A stretch of DNA of 64,000 nt from Nemertoderma westbladi (Eukaryota; Xenacoelomorpha; Nemertodermatida; Nemertodermatidae): NCBI GenBank assembly GCA_032718475.1, contig JAUCBJ010008846.1:60882-124881 (forward strand). Direction: 5' to 3'. A model generated the notes under the pieces. That model searched no databases, was not told where the DNA came from, and saw nothing but the letters and a program-made list of their open reading frames with translations. Positions within the stretch are counted from its first letter, which is position 1; the number at the start of each line of letters is the position of its first letter. Made by a program: the position numbers and the translations under genes. This document shows, piece by piece, positions 26,547 through 37,367 of the stretch.

Positions 26547-26819
26547 AAATCGTTGTGTTCCGAATTATTTCAAGAACTAGCTTTTGCGTTGCGTTGCAAA
26601 GGTACCAAGAAGGTTGGGCCGAACGGCCCCTTGGAGCGATTACCGGAGATACCGGAGGGTGACTACGTTATCAGAACCCGACCTAGACTCCCTTCCAACT
26701 CGTCAAACAATTATAATAACTACGAGAGTCCTCTAGCGGTGGGAATGAGCACCGCAAATCACGAACCCAATTCACCTCCACCCTACTTGGCTAGTCGCCT
26801 CATGGATAGCACAGTATAG
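26547..26819 (+). CDS. Terminal coding exon, kainate-type ionotropic glutamate receptor-like C-terminal tail
   Basis: Phase-0 exon of 90 codons starting KSLCSELFQELAFALRC and ending SRLMDSTV with TAG at 26817-26819. The opening matches the pattern seen just after the last membrane segment of kainate receptor subunits: basic, S, aromatic or leucine, C, S, four residues, E-L, then a hydrophobic helix and (K/R)-C. From family knowledge this tail is cytoplasmic and controls trafficking and scaffold binding of the glutamate-gated channel. The rest is hydrophilic and low in complexity (SNSSNNYNNY). It has a PPPY WW-domain ligand and ends in S-T-V, a class I PDZ ligand. No upstream exon is in the window: the preceding 26.5 kb is repeat and intron-like. 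Codon use is mixed, unlike the repeats. The receptor assignment is an inference from about 20 residues; another membrane protein with a PDZ-binding tail remains possible. Confidence 0.58.
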   Translation, partial: KSLCSELFQELAFALRCKGTKKVGPNGPLERLPEIPEGDYVIRTRPRLPSNSSNNYNNYESPLAVGMSTANHEPNSPPPYLASRLMDSTV

Positions 26820-26841
26820 GAGTCAGTATGGTGGAGGGGAT

Positions 26842-26866
26842 GGGGGGGGGGGGGGGGTGGGGGGGG
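26842..26866 (+). repeat. Poly-G tract (G16 T G8) in the presumed 3' UTR
   Basis: A run of 16 G, one T and 8 G lies 22 bases after the stop codon of the terminal exon. It could fold as a G-quadruplex in RNA. Length errors are common in such runs, so the exact count may not be reliable. Confidence 0.85.
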
Positions 26867-26869
26867 CTT

Positions 26870-27855
26870 GTAACATGGAGCAGTGCCATATAGGGGCTAG
26901 AACATCGTCTGTACCAACTTGTTCAAGGGCGCCCTTGGAGAGACTAGTTAACATGGATTCTCTGACAACGGATGCGTTCACTGCAAGTAATAATTAAGTC
27001 CGATTGATCTGTGAGTAATTTATCGCTACGCTAACAGACTGCCAATTCGGGAATTATCCGTATCCATTTTTTTTGGTAACGCCATTTTAATGAGAAAAAT
27101 AACTATATAATTTAATAACTTCAGGTATTTCGCAATCTACGTGTTGTTTATTGCTTTGAACTATGAACCGGTACCATAAGTTTACTGTATATAAATAAAC
27201 CCTACCGGTACTGATATTTTACATTAATCTCACCATGTCGTATAATTAGTTTCTTAAATTCAGGTTAGCCTACCCTAACTGTATTAAAGGAGTTATTCTT
27301 CGACATGCAGTGTAAAGCTTCTAATAGGTTTCTTAATAATCTCAATTAATTTATTTTCTCATTAATTAATAATGCTAATTTTATAGCTTTTGGATAAGCC
27401 TGTGGAATGTAAACTTTAAGGTTGCCATTTATACTTTGCACTCAGCTATACAGTAGTTATTAGAATATTTAATCAACGCAGTTATGTAGTGATTAATTTT
27501 TTTATTTGTTGAAATGCACTTGTTTCGTTAGTTAAAAAAAGTACTGTTCGAAATACATGTCAAAGTAATTACCATATCATTAATAACATTAAAATATGCA
27601 TCCATGATCCATGCTCAAGCAGCCATGATATCCAAAGGTTATTAAATTTTCTAGAATATTATAATAGAAATATTATTACATTATATCTAGAAATATTCTA
27701 AAATATTCTATCTAGAACATTACCTAGGCCTTTTTTACTATTTCGCTTTCGCTTATAGTTATTTCACAACGGACGAAACTTAACGATTGGGCGCTACAGT
27801 TTGTGATTCTTTTATTAAAACGATATTTATGCATTTTTTTTTAAATATTTAAACG
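26870..27855. other. AT-rich non-coding DNA, no gene seen
   Basis: Probable 3' UTR remainder and intergenic sequence. It holds short AT-rich inverted motifs around 27640-27725 built on TCTAGAA and AATATTCTA. One copy of the palindrome TTCTAGAA at 27649-27656 also recurs near 54.3 kb and 58.2 kb. I see no conserved coding frame. Confidence 0.6.
27194..27199 (+). terminator. Candidate polyadenylation signal
   Basis: An AATAAA hexamer within ATAAATAAAC lies about 375 bases after the stop codon of the terminal exon. It is the first canonical hexamer I noticed downstream. The region is AT-rich, so chance occurrence is quite possible. Confidence 0.35.
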
Positions 27856-28144
27856 GGAGCAGACTTTTCGGGATCGGGACCGGGATTAACACCATTGGGA
27901 TCGCGTTTTTCGGAATCGGGATTGTAATTTTGTTTTAAATTTCCTTAAAGTTGTTTGGGGTTTTCGGTAACACTCACTTTATCTTACACTTCTGAAATAG
28001 TGGTAAGATAAAGTTATATTAAAATGTATTTGCAATTGATTACTGGATGGTTTCTGACATAAAAATTCGATATAAACAAAACATTTCCTTTCAGCTGGAA
28101 CTATTTATCGGATATTAAAGAAATTTACTTCACTATTTATAGTT
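27856..28144 (+). repeat. Dispersed repeat flanking the 51 bp satellite (copy 1)
   Basis: 27856-27930 holds degenerate versions of the satellite motif (TTCGGGATCGGGACCGGG and TTCGGAATCGGGATTG). 27961-28102 is clearly similar, in inverted orientation, to 63182-63326. Shared blocks include GTAACACTCACTTTAT, ACACTTCTGAAATA, TAAGATAAAGTTATATTAAA and ATTGATTACTG. The 51 bp array begins at 28145. This looks like one end of a dispersed element in which an internal motif was amplified. No coding frame is visible. Confidence 0.75.
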
Positions 28145-31100
28145 CGGGATCCCGTTCCAATAAAGTCGGGATCGGGACTGGGGTTACAGTTTCAACGGGA
28201 TCCCGTTCCAATAAAGTCGGGATCGGGACTGGGGTTACAGTTTCAACGGGATCCCGTTCCAATAAAGTCGGGATCGGGACTGGGGTTACAGTTTCACCGG
28301 GATCCCGTTCCAATAAAGTCGGGATCGGGACTGGGGTTACAGTTTCAACGGGATCCCGTTCCAATAAAGTCGGGATCGGGACTGGGGTTACAGTTTCAAC
28401 GGGATCCCGTTCCAATAAAGTCGGGATCGGGACAGGGGTTACAGTTTCACCGGGATCCCGTTCCAATAAAGTCGGGATCGGGACTGGGGTTACAGTTTCA
28501 ACGGGATCCCGTTCCAATAAAGTCGGGATCGGGACTGGGGTTACAGTTTCAACGGGATCCCGTTCCAATAAAGTCGGGATCGGGACTGGGGTTACAGTTT
28601 CAACGGGATCCCGTTCCAATAAAGTCGGGATCGGGACTGGGGTTACAGTTTCAACGGGATCCCGTTCCAATAAAGTCGGGATCGGGTCAGGGGTTACAGT
28701 TTCAACGGGATCCCGTTCCAATAAAGTCGGGATCGGGTCAGGGGTTACAGTTTCACCGGGATCCCGTTCCAATAAAGTCGGGATCGGGACTGGGGTTACA
28801 GTTTCACCGGGATCCCGTTCCAATAAAGTCGGGATCGGGTCAGGGGTTACAGTTTCACCGGGATCCCGTTCCAATAAAGTCGGGATCGGGACTGGGGTTA
28901 CAGTTTCACCGGGATCCCGTTCCAATAAAGTCGGGATCGGGACTGGGGTTACAGTTTCACCGGGATCCCGTTCCAATAAAGTCGGGATCGGGACTGGGGT
29001 TACAGTTTCACCGGGATCCCGTTCCAATAAAGTCGGGATCGGGACTGGGGTTACAGTTTCACCGGGATCCCGTTCCAATAAAGTCGGGATCGGGACTGGG
29101 GTTACAGTTTCACCGGGATCCCGTTCCAATAAAGTCGGGATCGGGACTGGGGTTACAGTGTCACCGGGATCCCGTTCCAATAAAGTCGGGATCGGGACTG
29201 GGGTTACAGTTTCACCGGGATCCCGTTCCAATAAAGTCGGGATCGGGACTGAGGTTACAGTTTCAACGGGATCCCGTTCCAATAAAGTAGGGATCGGGAC
29301 TGGGGTTACAGTTTCACCGGGATCCCGTTCCAATAAAGTCGGGATCGGGACTGGGGTTACAGTTTCACCGGGATCCCGTTCCAATAAAGTCGGGATCGGG
29401 ACTGGGGTTACAGTTTCAACGGGATCCCGTTCCAATAAAGTCGGGATCGGGACTGGGGTTACAGTTTCAACGGGATCCCGTTCCAATAAAGTAGGGATCG
29501 GGACTGGGGTTACAGTTTCAACGGGATCCCGTTCCAATAAAGTCGGGATCGGGACTGGGGTTACAGTTTCAACGGGATCCCGTTCCAATAAAGTCGGGAT
29601 CGGGACTGGGGTTACAGTTTCAACGGGATCCCGTTCCAATAAAGTCGGGATCGGGACTGGGGTTACAGTTTCACCGGGATCCCGTTCCAATAAAGTCGGG
29701 ATCGGGACTGGGGTTACAGTTTCACCGGGATCCCGTTCCAATAAAGTCGGGATCGGGACTGGGGTTACAGTTTCACCGGGATCCCGTTCCAATAAAGTCG
29801 GGATCGGGACTGGGGTTACAGTTTCAACGGGATCCCGTTCCAATAAAGTCGGGATCGGGACTGGGGTTACAGTTTCACCGGGATCCCGTTCCAATAAAGT
29901 CGGGATCGGGACTGGGGTTACAGTTTCAACGGGATCCCGTTCCAATAAAGTCGGGATCGGGACTGGGGTTACAGTTTCAACGGGATCCCGTTCCAATAAA
30001 GTCGGGATCGGGACTGGGGTTACAGTTTCAACGGGATCCCGTTCCAATAAAGTCGGGATCGGGACTGGGGTTACAGTTTCAACGGGATCCCGTTCCAATA
30101 AAGTCGGGATCGGGACTGGGGTTACAGTTTCAACGGGATCCCGTTCCAATAAAGTCGGGATCGGGACTGGGGTTACAGTTTCAACGGGATCCCGTTCCAA
30201 TAAAGTCGGGATCGGGACTGGGGTTACAGTTTCAACGGGATCCCGTTCCAATAAAGTCGGGATCGGGACTGGGGTTACAGTTTCAACGGGATCCCGTTCC
30301 AATAAAGTCGGGATCGGGACTGGGGTTACAGTTTCAACGGGATCCCGTTCCAATAAAGTCGGGATCGGGACTGGGGTTACAGTTTCACCGGGATCCCGTT
30401 CCAATAAAGTCGGGATCGGGACTGGGGTTACAGTTTCAACGGGATCCCGTTCCAATAAAGTCGGGATCGGGACTGGGGTTACAGTTTCACCGGGATCCCG
30501 TTCCAATAAAGTCGGGATCGGGACTGGGGTTGCAGTTTCACCGGGATCCCGTTCCAATAAAGTCGGGATCGGGACTGGGGTTACAGTTTCACCGGGATCC
30601 CGTTCCAATAAAGTCGGGATCGGGACTGGGGTTACAGTTTCACCGGGATCCCGTTCCAATAAAGTCGGGATCGGGACTGGGGTTACAGTTTCACCGGGAT
30701 CCCGTTCCAATAAAGTCGGGATCGGGACTGGGGTTACAGTTTCACCGGGATCCCGTTCCAATAAAGTCGGGATCGCGACTGGGGTTACAGTTTCACCGGG
30801 ATCCCGTTCCAATAAAGTCGGGATCGGGACTGGGGTTACAGTTTCACCGGGATCCCGTTCCAATAAAGTCGGGATCGCGACTGGGGTTACAGTTTCACCG
30901 GGATCCCGTTCCAATAAAGTCGGGATCGGGACTGGGGTTACAGTTTCAACGGGATCCCGTTCCAATAAAGTCGGGATCGGGACTGGGGTTACAGTTTCAC
31001 CGGGATCCCGTTCCAATAAAGTCGGGATCGGGACTGGGGTTACAGTTTCAACGGGATCCCGTTCCAATAAAGTCGGGATCGGGACTGGGGTTACAGTTTC

Positions 31101-34100
31101 AACGGGATCCCGTTCCAATAAAGTCGGGATCGGGACTGGGGTTACAGTTTCACCGGGATCCCGTTCCAATAAAGTCGGGATCGGGACTGGGGTTACAGTT
31201 TCACCGGGATCCCGTTCCAATAAAGTCGGGATCGGGACTGGGGTTACAGTTTCACCGGGATCCCGTTCCAATAAAGTCGGGATCGGGACTGGGGTTACAG
31301 TTTCACCGGGATCCCGTTCCAATAAAGTCGGGATCGGGACTGGGGTTACAGTTTCACCGGGATCCCGTTCCAATAAAGTCGGGATCGGGACTGGGGTTAC
31401 AGTTTCAACGGGATCCCGTTCCAATAAAGTCGGGATCGGGACTGGGGTTACAGTTTCAACGGGATCCCGTTCCAATAAAGTCGGGATCGGGACTGGGGTT
31501 ACAGTTTCAACGGGATCCCGTTCCAATAAAGTCGGGATCGGGACTGGGGTTACAGTTTCAACGGGATCCCGTTCCAATAAAGTCGGGATCGGGACTGGGG
31601 TTACAGTTTCACCGGGATCCCGTTCCAATAAAGTCGGGATCGGGACTGGGGTTACAGTTTCAACGGGATCCCGTTCCAATAAAGTCGGGATCGGGACTGG
31701 GGTTACAGTTTCACCGGGATCCCGTTCCAATAAAGTCGGGATCGGGACTGGGGTTACAGTTTCACCGGGATCCCGTTCCAATAAAGTCGGGATCGGGACT
31801 GGGGTTACAGTTTCAACGGGATCCCGTTCCAATAAAGTCGGGATCGGGACTGGGGTTACAGTTTCACCGGGATCCCGTTCCAATAAAGTCGGGATCGGGA
31901 CTGGGGTTACAGTTTCAACGGGATCCCGTTCCAATAAAGTCGGGATCGGGACTGGGGTTACAGTTTCACCGGGATCCCGTTCCAATAAAGTCGGGATCGG
32001 GACTGGGGTTACAGTTTCAACGGGATCCCGTTCCAATAAAGTCGGGATCGGGACTGGGGTTACAGTTTCACCGGGATCCCGTTCCAATAAAGTCGGGATC
32101 GGGACTGGGGTTACAGTTTCACCGGGATCCCGTTCCAATAAAGTCGGGATCGGGACTGGGGTTACAGTTTCACCGGGATCCCGTTCCAATAAAGTCGGGA
32201 TCGGGACTGGGGTTACAGTTTCAACGGGATCCCGTTCCAATAAAGTCGGGATCGGGACTGGGGTTACAGTTTCACCGGGATCCCGTTCCAATAAAGTCGG
32301 GATCGGGACTGGGGTTACAGTTTCAACGGGATCCCGTTCCAATAAAGTCGGGATCGGGACTGGGGTTACAGTTTCAACGGGATCCCGTTCCAATAAAGTC
32401 GGGATCGGGACTGGGGTTACAGTTTCACCGGGATCCCGTTCCAATAAAGTCGGGATCGGGACTGGGGTTACAGTTTCAACGGGATCCCGTTCCAATAAAG
32501 TCGGGATCGGGACTGGGGTTACAGTTTCAACGGGATCCCGTTCCAATAAAGTCGGGATCGGGACTGGGGTTACAGTTTCACCGGGATCCCGTTCCAATAA
32601 AGTCGGGATCGGGACTGGGGTTACAGTTTCACCGGGATCCCGTTCCAATAAAGTCGGGATCGGGACTGGGGTTACAGTTTCACCGGGATCCCGTTCCAAT
32701 AAAGTCGGGATCGGGTCAGGGGTTACAGTTTCAACGGGATCCCGTTCCAATAAAGTCGGGATCGGGACTGGGGTTACAGTTTCACCGGGATCCCGTTCCA
32801 ATAAAGTCGGGATCGGGACTGGGGTTACAGTTTCAACGGGATCCCGTTCCAATAAAGTCGGGATCGGGACTGGGGTTACAGTTTCAACGGGATCCCGTTC
32901 CAATAAAGTCGGGATCGGGACTGGGGTTACAGTTTCAACGGGATCCCGTTCCAATAAAGTCGGGATCGGGACTGGGGTTACAGTTTCAACGGGATCCCGT
33001 TCCAATAAAGTCGGGATCGGGACTGGGGTTACAGTTTCAACGGGATCCCGTTCCAATAAAGTCGGGATCGGGACTGGGGTTACAGTTTCAACGGGATCCC
33101 GTTCCAATAAAGTCGGGATCGGGACTGGGGTTACAGTTTCAACGGGATCCCGTTCCAATAAAGTCGGGATCGGGACTGGGGTTACAGTTTCAACGGGATC
33201 CCGTTCCAATAAAGTCGGGATCGGGACTGGGGTTACAGTTTCAACGGGATCCCGTTCCAATAAAGTCGGGATCGGGACTGGGGTTACAGTTTCAACGGGA
33301 TCCCGTTCCAATAAAGTCGGGATCGGGACTGGGGTTACAGTTTCAACGGGATCCCGTTCCAATAAAGTCGGGATCGGGACTGGGGTTACAGTTTCAACGG
33401 GATCCCGTTCCAATAAAGTCGGGATCGGGACTGGGGTTACAGTTTCAACGGGATCCCGTTCCAATAAAGTCGGGATCGGGACTGGGGTTACAGTTTCACC
33501 GGGATCCCGTTCCAATAAAGTCGGGATCGGGACTGGGGTTACAGTTTCAACGGGATCCCGTTCCAATAAAGTCGGGATCGGGACTGGGGTTACAGTTTCA
33601 ACGGGATCCCGTTCCAATAAAGTCGGGATCGGGACTGGGGTTACAGTTTCACCGGGATCCCGTTCCAATAAAGTCGGGATCGGGACTGGGGTTACAGTTT
33701 CACCGGGATCCCGTTCCAATAAAGTCGGGATCGGGACTGGGGTTACAGTTTCACCGGGATCCCGTTCCAATAAAGTCGGGATCGGGACTGGGGTTACAGT
33801 TTCACCGGGATCCCGTTCCAATAAAGTCGGGATCGGGACTGGGGTTACAGTTTCACCGGGATCCCGTTCCAATAAAGTCGGGATCGGGACTGGGGTTACA
33901 GTTTCAACGGGATCCCGTTCCAATAAAGTCGGGATCGGGACTGGGGTTACAGTTTCAACGGGATCCCGTTCCAATAAAGTCGGGATCGGGACTGGGGTTA
34001 CAGTTTCAACGGGATCCCGTTCCAATAAAGTCGGGATCGGGACTGGGGTTACAGTTTCACCGGGATCCCGTTCCAATAAAGTCGGGATCGGGACTGGGGT

Positions 34101-37100
34101 TACAGTTTCAACGGGATCCCGTTCCAATAAAGTCGGGATCGGGACTGGGGTTACAGTTTCACCGGGATCCCGTTCCAATAAAGTCGGGATCGGGACTGGG
34201 GTTACAGTTTCACCGGGATCCCGTTCCAATAAAGTCGGGATCGGGACTGGGGTTACAGTTTCACCGGGATCCCGTTCCAATAAAGTCGGGATCGGGACTG
34301 GGGTTACAGTTTCAACGGGATCCCGTTCCAATAAAGTCGGGATCGGGACTGGGGTTACAGTTTCACCGGGATCCCGTTCCAATAAAGTCGGGATCGGGAC
34401 TGGGGTTACAGTTTCAACGGGATCCCGTTCCAATAAAGTCGGGATCGGGACTGGGGTTACAGTTTCACCGGGATCCCGTTCCAATAAAGTCGGGATCGGG
34501 ACTGGGGTTACAGTTTCAACGGGATCCCGTTCCAATAAAGTCGGGATCGGGACTGGGGTTACAGTTTCACCGGGATCCCGTTCCAATAAAGTCGGGATCG
34601 GGACTGGGGTTACAGTTTCACCGGGATCCCGTTCCAATAAAGTCGGGATCGGGACTGGGGTTACAGTTTCACCGGGATCCCGTTCCAATAAAGTCGGGAT
34701 CGGGACTGGGGTTACAGTTTCACCGGGATCCCGTTCCAATAAAGTCGGGATCGGGACTGGGGTTACAGTTTCAACGGGATCCCGTTCCAATAAAGTCGGG
34801 ATCGGGACTGGGGTTACAGTTTCAACGGGATCCCGTTCCAATAAAGTCGGGATCGGGACTGGGGTTACAGTTTCACCGGGATCCCGTTCCAATAAAGTCG
34901 GGATCGGGACTGGGGTTACAGTTTCACCGGGATCCCGTTCCAATAAAGTCGGGATCGGGACTGGGGTTACAGTTTCACCGGGATCCCGTTCCAATAAAGT
35001 CGGGATCGGGACTGGGGTTACAGTTTCACCGGGATCCCGTTCCAATAAAGTCGGGATCGGGACTGGGGTTACAGTTTCAACGGGATCCCGTTCCAATAAA
35101 GTCGGGATCGGGACTGGGGTTACAGTTTCAACGGGATCCCGTTCCAATAAAGTCGGGATCGGGACTGGGGTTACAGTTTCACCGGGATCCCGTTCCAATA
35201 AAGTCGGGATCGGGACTGGGGTTACAGTTTCACCGGGATCCCGTTCCAATAAAGTCGGGATCGGGACTGGGGTTACAGTTTCACCGGGATCCCGTTCCAA
35301 TAAAGTCGGGATCGGGACTGGGGTTACAGTTTCAACGGGATCCCGTTCCAATAAAGTCGGGATCGGGACTGGGGTTACAGTTTCAACGGGATCCCGTTCC
35401 AATAAAGTCGGGATCGGGACTGGGGTTACAGTTTCACCGGGATCCCGTTCCAATAAAGTCGGGATCGGGACTGGGGTTACAGTTTCAACGGGATCCCGTT
35501 CCAATAAAGTCGGGATCGGGACTGGGGTTACAGTTTCACCGGGATCCCGTTCCAATAAAGTCGGGATCGGGACTGGGGTTACAGTTTCAACGGGATCCCG
35601 TTCCAATAAAGTCGGGATCGGGACTGGGGTTACAGTTTCACCGGGATCCCGTTCCAATAAAGTCGGGATCGGGTCTGGGGTTACAGTTTCAACGGGATCC
35701 CGTTCCAATAAAGTCGGGATCGGGACTGGGGTTACAGTTTCACCGGGATCCCGTTCCAATAAAGTCGGGATCGGGACTGGGGTTACAGTTTCAACGGGAT
35801 CCCGTTCCAATAAAGTCGGGATCGGGACTGGGGTTACAGTTTCACCGGGATCCCGTTCCAATAAAGTCGGGATCGGGTCAGGGTTTACAGTTTCAACGGG
35901 ATCCCGTTCCAATAAAGTCGGGATCGGGACTGGGGTTACAGTTTCAACGGGATCCCGTTCCAATAAAGTCGGGATCGGGACTGGGGTTACAGTTTCACCG
36001 GGATCCCGTTCCAATAAAGTCGGGATCGGGACTGGGGTTACAGTGTCATCGGGATCCCGTTCCAATAAAGTCGGGATCGGGACTGGGGTTACAGTTTCAC
36101 CAGGATCCCGTTCCAATAAAGTCGGGATCGGGACTGGGGTTACAATTTTACCGGGATCCCATTCCAATAAAGTCGGGATCGGGACTGGGGTTACAGTTTC
36201 ACCGGGATCCCGTTCCAATAAAGTCGGGATCGGGTCAGGGGTTACAGTTTCAACGGGATCCCGTTCCAATAAAGTCGGGATCGGGACTGGGGTTACAGTT
36301 TCACCGGGATCCCGTTCCAATAAAGTCGGGATCGGGACTGGGGTTACAGTTTCAACGGGATCCCGTTCCAATAAAGTCGGGATCGGGACTGGGGTTACAG
36401 TTTCAACGGGATCCCGTTCCAATAAAGTCGGGATCGGGACTGGGGTTACAGTTTCAACGGGATCCCGTTCCAATAAAGTCGGGATCGGGACTGGGGTTAC
36501 AGTTTCACCTGGATCCCGTTCCAATAAAGTCGGGATCGGGACTGGGGTTACAGTTTCACCGGGATCCCGTTCCAATAAAGTCGGGATCGGGACTGGGGTT
36601 ACAGTTTCAACGGGATCCCGTTCCAATAAAGTCGGGATCGGGACTGGGGTTACAGTTTCACCGGGATCCCGTTCCAATAAAGTCGGGATCGGGACTGGGG
36701 TTACAGTTTCAACGGGATCCCGTTCCAATAAAGTCGGGATCGGGACTGGGGTTACAGTTTCAACGGGATCCCGTTCCAATAAAGTCGGGATCGGGACTGG
36801 GGTTACAGTTTCACCGGGATCCCGTTCCAATAAAGTCGGGATCGGGACTGGGGTTACAGTTTCACCGTGATCCCGTTCCAATAAAGTCGGGATCGGGACT
36901 GGGGTTACAGTTTCAACGGGATCCCGTTCCAATAAAGTCGGGATCGGGACTGGGGTTACAGTTTCACCGGGATCCCGTTCCAATAAAGTCGGGATCGGGA
37001 CTGGGGTTACAGTTTCACCGGGATCCCGTTCCAATAAAGTCGGGATCGGGACTGGGGTTACAGTTTCAACGGGATCCCGTTCCAATAAAGTCGGGATCGG

Positions 37101-37367
37101 GACTGGGGTTACAGTTTCACCGGGATCCCGTTCCAATAAAGTCGGGATCGGGACTGGGGTTACAGTTTCACCGGGATCCCGTTCCAATAAAGTCGGGATC
37201 GGGACTGGGGTTACAGTTTCACCAGGATCCCGTTCCAATAAAGTCGGGATCGGGACTGGGGTTACAGTTTCACCGGGATCCCGTTCCAATAAAGTCGGGA
37301 TCGGGACTGGGGTTACAATTTTACCGGGATCCCATTCCAATAAAGTCGGGATCGGGACTGGGGTTAC
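28145..37367 (+). repeat. 51 bp satellite array, 181 units
   Basis: The unit starts CGGGATCCCGTTCC, then AATAAAGTCGGGATCGGG, then ACTGGGGTTACAGTTTCA. The CGGGATCC start recurs every 51 bases from 28145 to 37325. That is exactly 180 periods, so there is no net insertion or deletion. The main polymorphism is A or C just before CGGG (TTTCAACGGG against TTTCACCGGG). A minor variant has GGGTCAGGGG in place of GGGACTGGGG. Because 51 is a multiple of 3, frames stay open on both strands and give 17-residue periodic peptides. I regard these as by-products. The last unit is cut after GGGGTTAC, where the tail of LINE copy A begins. Confidence 0.97.

Noticed and set aside
28145-37367. CRISPR-like array
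   Set aside because: The units are contiguous with no unique spacers and the context is a eukaryotic genome. The same holds for the 44, 47 and 50 bp arrays.
28145-37367. Centromeric or telomeric satellite
   Set aside because: No telomere-type hexamer is present. Centromere function cannot be inferred from a single 9 kb array next to unique sequence and LINEs.
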